From assembly GCF_004123805.1 (NCBI RefSeq), contig NZ_RWJX01000018.1, positions 1 through 64,000 of the forward strand: DNA of 64,000 bases, in the 5' to 3' direction. The stretch is from Cellulomonas endophytica (GTDB taxonomy: Bacteria > Actinomycetota > Actinomycetes > Actinomycetales > Cellulomonadaceae). The position numbers and the translations under genes are program-made. The notes under the pieces are model-generated. The model was not told the DNA's origin. It did not search any database and worked only from the letters and a program-made list of their open reading frames with translations. This document shows positions 59,036 through 64,000 of the stretch, in pieces. Within the stretch, counting starts at the first letter, position 1. Each line of letters starts with the position of its first letter.

Positions 59036-60304
59036 TCAGGTGACGGTGGCGCGCTCGGTCCACCGGGCGTCCCGGTGCTCGTCGGCGGCGAGGGCCTCGG
59101 CGAGGTGCTGCGCCGCGACGGCCATGTCGCCGTGGGTGAGGTAGGGCGCGGCCACCCCGAGGCGGACGATGTCCGGCTCCCGGAAGTCGCCGACGACCCC
59201 GCGGGCCGCCAGGGCGCGGACCACCCCGTAGGCCTCCGGGTGCCGGACCGCCACCTGCGAGCCGCGGCGGTCGTCCTGCGCCGGGCTCGCGAAGGCCACG
59301 CCCGGCACGAGCGCCTCGAGGCAGCGGCGCAGGAACGCGGTGAGCGACAGCGAGCGGACGCGCACGTCCTCCACGTCGACCCCGTCGAACGCCGTGAGCG
59401 CCGCCTCGAGGGCGAGGAGCGAGAGCATCGGGGGCGTCCCGACGCGCAGCCGCTCCGGACCGGGTGCGGGCGCGTGCCCGGCGGCCATCGCGAACGGGCG
59501 GGCGTGGGAGTGCCAGCCCGGCAGCACGTTGTGCACGTGGGGAAGGTGTCGCGCGGCGACGTAGACCCAGGCCGGGGCCCCGGGGCCGCCGTTGAGGTAC
59601 TTGTACCCGCACCCCACCGCGAGGTCGACGCCGTGCTCGTCCAGGCCGACGGGCACGGCGCCGGCCGAGTGGCACAGGTCCCAGAGCGCGAGCGCGCCGT
59701 GCGCGTGGGCGGCGCGCGTGAGAGCGGGCAGGTCCCACAGCTCGCCCGTGCGGTAGTCGACCTGGGAGAGGGACACCACCGCGGCCCGCCGGCCGGCCGC
59801 GGCGAGGCGGTCGAGCACCGCGGGGACCTCCGGCGGCGTGGCGTGGACGACCTCGAGCCCCGTCTGCTCCGCGACGCCGTCGGTGACGTAGAGGTCGGTG
59901 GGGAACGACCCGGGGTCCGTGACGAGGACGTCCGCGTCGGGCCTCAGGCGCACCGCGCCGTGCAGGGCCTGGTGGAGGCGCACGCTCGTGGAGTCGCCCG
60001 CCACGACCTGTCCCGGGGCCGCGCCGACGAGGCGCCCGACCGCGTCCCCGACCCGGCCGGGCGCGTCCCACCAGCCGTGGGTGTTCCACGAGGACACGAG
60101 GTCCTGGCCCCACTGCCGCGCCACCGCGTCGGCGACGGCCGGGGGCACCGCGGCGGGCAGGGCGCCGAGCGAGTTGCCGTCGAGGTAGACGAGCCCCGCG
60201 GGCAGGAGGAACCGGGCGCGCAGGTCGGTGGCGGCGTGCGCGGCGTCGAGCGCCGCCGCCTCGGCGAGGAGGGCCGGGACGCCCGCGCCGGCGTCGGGGG
60301 GCAC
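59036..60304 (-). CDS. kynU: kynureninase
   Basis: A 422-residue PLP enzyme. LVYLDGNSLGALP is the kynureninase opening, followed by SSWNTHGWWDAPGRVGDAVG, DSTSVRLHQALHGAVRLRP, SLSQVDYRTGELWD, LWDLCHSAGAVPVGL and GCGYKYLNGGPGAPAW with the PLP Lys. RRGSQVAVRH and FREPDIVRLG are near the end. It cleaves kynurenine to anthranilate and alanine in tryptophan breakdown. The other enzymes of the route are not in the window. GTG 60304 lies 3 bases after the stop of the F420 oxidoreductase gene, so the two form an operon. Confidence 0.93.
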   Translation of the reverse strand: MPPDAGAGVPALLAEAAALDAAHAATDLRARFLLPAGLVYLDGNSLGALPAAVPPAVADAVARQWGQDLVSSWNTHGWWDAPGRVGDAVGRLVGAAPGQVVAGDSTSVRLHQALHGAVRLRPDADVLVTDPGSFPTDLYVTDGVAEQTGLEVVHATPPEVPAVLDRLAAAGRRAAVVSLSQVDYRTGELWDLPALTRAAHAHGALALWDLCHSAGAVPVGLDEHGVDLAVGCGYKYLNGGPGAPAWVYVAARHLPHVHNVLPGWHSHARPFAMAAGHAPAPGPERLRVGTPPMLSLLALEAALTAFDGVDVEDVRVRSLSLTAFLRRCLEALVPGVAFASPAQDDRRGSQVAVRHPEAYGVVRALAARGVVGDFREPDIVRLGVAAPYLTHGDMAVAAQHLAEALAADEHRDARWTERATVT

Positions 60305-60307
60305 GCC

Positions 60308-60775
60308 TCAGCCGTCCGCGAGACGGGACGGGAAGCCGCCGGTCGCCACGGGCCCCCACCGCGTCGGGGTGATCCGCAGGAGGCACTTGCCCTGCGCGGT
60401 CATCGCCGCGCGGTACTCGTCCCAGTCGGGGTGCTCGCCCGAGATGACCCGGAAGTACTCGACGAGCGGCTCGAGCGCCCCGGGCAGGTCGAGCACCTCC
60501 GCCTCGCCGTCGACCTGCACCCACGCGCCGCCGAAGTCGTCCGAGAGCACGAGGGCGCTCACGCGCGGGTCGCGGCGCACGTTGCGGACCTTCGCGCGCT
60601 CGGGGTACGTCGAGACGACGATCCGGCCCTCGCCGTCGACACCGGCGGTCACGGGCGAGGCCTGGGGGGACCCGTCGGCGCGCCGGGTGAGCAGCACGAG
60701 GTGGTGGCGGGGCCGGACGAAGTCGAGGAGCGCGTCGCGGTCGACGGGTGTGGTGGTGGCGATGGTGCGGGGCAC
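60308..60775 (-). CDS. PPOX-class F420-dependent oxidoreductase
   Basis: A 155-residue split-barrel flavin/deazaflavin protein. HLVLLTRRADGSPQASPVTAGVD, RIVVSTYPERAKVRNVRRDPRVSALVLSDD, VQVDGEAEVLD and CLLRITPTRWGPV are typical of the F420-binding branch of the PNPOx-like family. The start at GTG 60775 is supported by TAGGGT (60787-60782) 6 bases upstream. It is encoded just ahead of kynureninase, so both are co-transcribed; the shared purpose is unclear. Reduction of a small aromatic or quinone is a general family expectation. Confidence 0.88.
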   Translation of the reverse strand: MPRTIATTTPVDRDALLDFVRPRHHLVLLTRRADGSPQASPVTAGVDGEGRIVVSTYPERAKVRNVRRDPRVSALVLSDDFGGAWVQVDGEAEVLDLPGALEPLVEYFRVISGEHPDWDEYRAAMTAQGKCLLRITPTRWGPVATGGFPSRLADG

Positions 60776-60840
60776 GCGCCGACCCTACGACTTGCTGCCC
60801 GCACGGGGCGGCCACAGGTGCGCCGGGGGAGGATGGGCGG

Positions 60841-61701
60841 GTGCCGGAGGGGGACAGCGTGTACCGGCTCGCCCGGCGGCTGGACGCCTCGCTGCGCGGC
60901 CGGCGCGTCGTCCGCTCCGACGTGCGGGTGCCGCAGCTCGCCACGCTGGACCTGGCCGGACGGACGGTCGACGAGCACGTCACGCACGGCAAGCACCTGC
61001 TCACCCGGTTCAGCGGCGGCCTCACCCTGCACAGCCACCTGCGCATGGACGGGGAGTGGACCGTCACGGGCGTCGGGCGACGGCTGCCCGCGCGCCTCGG
61101 GCACGAGGTCCGGCTCGTCCTGACCACCGACGCGGGCACCACGGCGTACGGCCTGCGGCTGCACGACTTGCGGGCCGTGCCGACGCGGCGGGAGGCGGAT
61201 CTCGTCGGGCACCTCGGCCCCGACCCCCTGCGGGACGACTGGGACCCCGACGAGGCCGTCCGACGCCTCGCCGCCGACCCGGCGCGCCCGCTCGTCGCGG
61301 CCCTGCTCGACCAGCGCCTCGTCGCCGGCCTGGGCAACCTCTGGGCGAACGAGCTGGCCTTCCTCACGGGGACGAGCCCCTGGACGCCGGTGGGCGAGGT
61401 CGACGTGCCGGCGCTGGTCGACCGCGCGGCGACGTGGCTGCGCCGCTCCGCCACGGTCGCCGGGGCGTACCAGGTCACCACGCCGCAGGTCCTGCCGGGG
61501 CGGGCGCGCCGGGGCGAGGAGCACTGGGTCTCCGGCCGCGCGCACCGGCCGTGCCTGCGCTGCGGCACGACCGTGCGCGTCGTCGACGAGCGTCCCGGGG
61601 ACCCCGAGCGGCGGCGGACGTGGTGGTGCGCGACCTGCCAGCCCGGCCCCGTGCCCCGCGACCGCACCCCCGTGCCGGTGCGCGGACGCCCCCGCGCCTA
61701 G
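60841..61701 (+). CDS. nei: Fpg/Nei-family DNA glycosylase, endonuclease VIII type
   Basis: A 286-residue base-excision enzyme. After GTG 60841 the protein starts PEGDSVYRLARRLDASL; Pro at the mature end is the Schiff-base nucleophile, and the following Glu is the catalytic acid. PEGD (not PELP) marks the Nei branch. GKHLLTRFSGGLTLHSHLRMDG, LVAGLGNLWANELAF (helix-two-turn-helix) and the C-terminal zinc finger CLRCGTT plus WWCATCQ are complete. It removes oxidised pyrimidines and cuts the abasic site. A 3' extension of ~17 residues is Pro/Arg-rich. Confidence 0.92.
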   Translation: MPEGDSVYRLARRLDASLRGRRVVRSDVRVPQLATLDLAGRTVDEHVTHGKHLLTRFSGGLTLHSHLRMDGEWTVTGVGRRLPARLGHEVRLVLTTDAGTTAYGLRLHDLRAVPTRREADLVGHLGPDPLRDDWDPDEAVRRLAADPARPLVAALLDQRLVAGLGNLWANELAFLTGTSPWTPVGEVDVPALVDRAATWLRRSATVAGAYQVTTPQVLPGRARRGEEHWVSGRAHRPCLRCGTTVRVVDERPGDPERRRTWWCATCQPGPVPRDRTPVPVRGRPRA

Positions 61702-61714
61702 GACCTGCCGGCGC

Positions 61715-62125
<411 letters not shown>

Positions 62126-62169
62126 GTCCGCCCGCCCGTCCGGGCCCGCCGCGCGCCGGGCCCCGCTCG

Positions 62170-62175
62170 TAGGAT
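62170..62175 (+). promoter_or_regulatory. leaderless promoter box of pdxT
   Basis: TAGGAT ends 6 bases before the GTG of pdxT at 62182. Because no Shine-Dalgarno sequence is present, the transcript most likely begins at the start codon. Confidence 0.6.
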
Positions 62176-62181
62176 GACCTG

Positions 62182-62832
62182 GTGACCCAGGACCACCCCA
62201 GCGTCGCACCCGCCCCCGACGCGCGCCCGCGGATCGGCGTGCTCGCCCTGCAGGGTGACGTGCGCGAGCACGTCCACGCGCTCGAGGCCGTCGGCGCACG
62301 CGCCGTCCCCGTCCGGCGGGAGCGCGAGCTCGCGGAGGTCGACGGCCTCGTGATCCCCGGCGGCGAGTCGACGGTCATCGACAAGCTGCTGCGCGCGTTC
62401 GACCTCGACGGGCCGGTCCGGGACCGCCTGCGCGGCGGCATGCCGGCCTACGGGTCCTGCGCGGGCATGATCCTGCTCGCCGACCGCGTGCTCGACGGCA
62501 CGTCGGACCAGCAGACCCTCGGCGGCATGGACGTCGTGGTGCGGCGCAACGCCTTCGGGCGGCAGGTGGACTCCTTCGAGTCGGACCTCACCATCGACGG
62601 CATCGAGGACAGCGCGCACGACCCCCTGCACGCCGTGTTCATCCGCGCGCCGTGGGTCGAGACGGTCGGGCCGCGCGCGCAGGTGCTCGGGCGCGTCGAG
62701 GCCGGCCCGGGCGCCGGTAGGATCGTCGCGGTACGCCAGGGGCCCCTGCTCGCCACGTCGTTCCACCCGGAGGTCACGGGCGACACGCGGGTGCACCGGC
62801 TGTTCGTCCAGATCGTCGGCGAGAGCCGCTGA
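62182..62832 (+). CDS. pdxT: pyridoxal 5'-phosphate synthase, glutaminase subunit
   Basis: A 216-residue class I glutaminase. [22 protein letters not shown] is the family opening. [24 protein letters not shown] (nucleophile Cys) and [10 protein letters not shown] (His and Glu of the triad) are intact. It releases ammonia from glutamine and channels it to PdxS, encoded 5 kb upstream with seven genes' distance between the subunits. In most relatives pdxS and pdxT are adjacent or nearly so, and here the aminotransferase, kynureninase and glycosylase genes separate them. Confidence 0.95.
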   Translation: MTQDHPSVAPAPDARPRIGVLALQGDVREHVHALEAVGARAVPVRRERELAEVDGLVIPGGESTVIDKLLRAFDLDGPVRDRLRGGMPAYGSCAGMILLADRVLDGTSDQQTLGGMDVVVRRNAFGRQVDSFESDLTIDGIEDSAHDPLHAVFIRAPWVETVGPRAQVLGRVEAGPGAGRIVAVRQGPLLATSFHPEVTGDTRVHRLFVQIVGESR

Positions 62833-62846
62833 AGGGGTAGCGAGTC

Positions 62847-63605
62847 ATGTCGGGTCACTCCAAGTGGGCCACCACGAAGCACAAGAAGGCCGTGGTGGAC
62901 GCCAAGCGGGCGAAGTCGTTCGCGAAGCTCATCAAGAACATCGAGGTCGCGGCGCGCACGGGCGGCGGTGACCTGTCGGGCAACCCGACGCTGGTCGACG
63001 CGGTCCAGAAGGCCAAGAAGACGTCGGTGCCGAACGACAACATCGACCGCGCCATCAAGCGCGGCTCCGGCCAGGAGGCCGGCGGCGCCGACTACCAGTC
63101 GATCACGTACGAGGGCTACGGCCCCGGGGGCATCGCGGTCCTCGTCGAGTGCCTCACGGACAACCGCAACCGCGCCGCCTCGGACGTCCGCGTGGCGTTC
63201 ACCCGCAACGGCGGGCAGATGGCCGACCCCGGCTCCGTGGCTTACATCTTCTCCCGCAAGGGCGTCGTCATGGTGCCCAAGGAGGGCACGGACGAGGACG
63301 CCGTCATGGAGGCCGTGCTCGAGGCGGGTGGCGAGGAGGTCAACGACGCCGGCGACTCCTTCGAGGTGCTGTCCGAGGCGACCGACCTGGTCCCGGTGCG
63401 GACGGCGCTCCAGGCGGCCGGCATCGACTACGACTCCGCCGACGTCGTCTTCTACCCGGCGACGCAGATCGCCGTCGACGCCGACGGCGCGCGCCGGATC
63501 CTCAAGCTCATCGACGCGCTCGAGGACTCCGACGACGTGCAGAACGTCTACGCCAACTTCGACGCCTCCGACGAGGTCCTGGCGGAGCTCGACGAGGACG
63601 AGTGA
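62847..63605 (+). CDS. YebC/PmpR-family regulatory protein
   Basis: A 252-residue protein starting [32 protein letters not shown] in its diagnostic form, with AAQTGG-type [43 protein letters not shown] and FSRKGVV. The long acidic C-terminus ([10 protein letters not shown]) is typical. Members have been described as DNA-binding regulators and, more recently, as factors that relieve ribosome stalling at proline-rich stretches, so the role should be read with care. AGGGG precedes the ATG, 14 bases after pdxT. It sits before ruvC as in most actinobacteria. Confidence 0.95.
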   Translation: MSGHSKWATTKHKKAVVDAKRAKSFAKLIKNIEVAARTGGGDLSGNPTLVDAVQKAKKTSVPNDNIDRAIKRGSGQEAGGADYQSITYEGYGPGGIAVLVECLTDNRNRAASDVRVAFTRNGGQMADPGSVAYIFSRKGVVMVPKEGTDEDAVMEAVLEAGGEEVNDAGDSFEVLSEATDLVPVRTALQAAGIDYDSADVVFYPATQIAVDADGARRILKLIDALEDSDDVQNVYANFDASDEVLAELDEDE

Positions 63606-63674
63606 GGGCGCCCGGCGGGCGGCGCCCCGGCGCGCCCCCGCGGGGCCGGCGCCGCGGGCTGGGAGGCTGACGCC

Positions 63675-64000
63675 GTGCGCGTCCTCGGGGTCGACCCCGG
63701 CCTGACCCGGTGCGGCCTCGGCGTGGTCGACGGGCTGCCCGGCCGCCGCGCGCGGATGGTCGCCGTGGGCGTCGCGGTCTCGGACCCGGAGGTCGACGTC
63801 GACCACCGCCTGCTGCGCATCGGCACCGTCATCGAGGAGTGGCTCGAGGAGCACGCGCCCGACGCCGTCGCGGTGGAGCGCGTGTTCGCGCAGCACAACG
63901 TCCGCACGGTCATGGGCACGGCGCAGGTCGCCGGGCTGGCGATGGTCGCGGCGGCGCGGCGGCGCATCCCGGTCGCGCTGCACACCCCCAGCGAGGTCAA
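63675..64000 (+). CDS. ruvC: Holliday junction resolvase RuvC, 5' part (gene runs out of window)
   Basis: The first 108 residues are visible. GTG 63675 follows GGGAGG at about 9 bases. [18 protein letters not shown] holds the first catalytic Asp, and [32 protein letters not shown] holds the second (Glu) with the loop that contacts the junction. It cuts Holliday junctions with RuvAB, usually encoded directly downstream. Confidence 0.95.
   Translation, partial: MRVLGVDPGLTRCGLGVVDGLPGRRARMVAVGVAVSDPEVDVDHRLLRIGTVIEEWLEEHAPDAVAVERVFAQHNVRTVMGTAQVAGLAMVAAARRRIPVALHTPSEV

Overview
The window is about 75% G+C, with GTG starts in roughly half the genes and many 4-base stop/start overlaps. It also carries the order thrS - HIT - pgsA - patA - pimA - pdxS - NUDIX ... 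pdxT - yebC - ruvC, which is characteristic of Actinobacteria. The absence of mycolate genes, an SsgA-family regulator, a partly assembled F420-type oxidoreductase set and the many sugar operons suggest a Micrococcales-like soil or plant-litter actinobacterium (Cellulomonadaceae/Promicromonosporaceae-like). That placement is inference.

Layout. (1) 1-6231: an accessory operon of two paralogous exported proteins (one a clear lipoprotein), a 1285-residue TIR - STAND NTPase - membrane segment - WD40 protein, and a small three-helix membrane protein. This is the best candidate for a little-described sensing or defence module. (2) 6300-13863: a lactose/beta-galactoside operon with a LacI regulator, an ABC importer and a LacZ-type GH2 enzyme, closed by an 18-bp terminator. 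(3) 13892-17669: an ECF41 sigma-factor regulon. Two divergent-looking units share the same CCTCACA-N16-CGTC promoter, and a decayed copy of the NAD(P)-binding gene lies next to the sigma gene. (4) 17676-25412: mixed housekeeping and accessory genes (HNH protein, ABM monooxygenase, TerC, FAD oxidase, a GGDEF-EAL-PAS protein, a cutinase) with two gene remnants. (5) 25598-31384: phosphate scavenging: a secreted three-enzyme phosphoesterase fusion, alkaline phosphatase and a coupled lipoprotein. (6) 31533-34115: eroded ground with half an ABC-F gene, a small zinc-ribbon membrane protein, a Ddn-like enzyme, a repeated palindrome and an aldo/keto-reductase tail. (7) 34283-43171: a complete glucuronide route (GPH importer, GusA, UxaC, fructuronate reductase, mannonate dehydratase) under one LacI regulator whose probable operator occurs twice. 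(8) 43522-49669: tRNA genes Gly-Cys-Val, pabB-pabC for folate, a secreted subtilase, an SsgA-like regulator and a lone tRNA-Val. (9) 49875-64000: the conserved chromosomal core: threonyl-tRNA synthetase, phosphatidylinositol mannoside synthesis, vitamin B6 synthesis, DNA repair and the start of ruvC, interrupted by an aminotransferase and a kynureninase gene.

A recurring feature is the leaderless promoter: a TANNNT box 6 or 7 bases before the start codon, seen at seven genes or more here. It was used to decide several starts. Terminators are strong GC hairpins without long T-runs.
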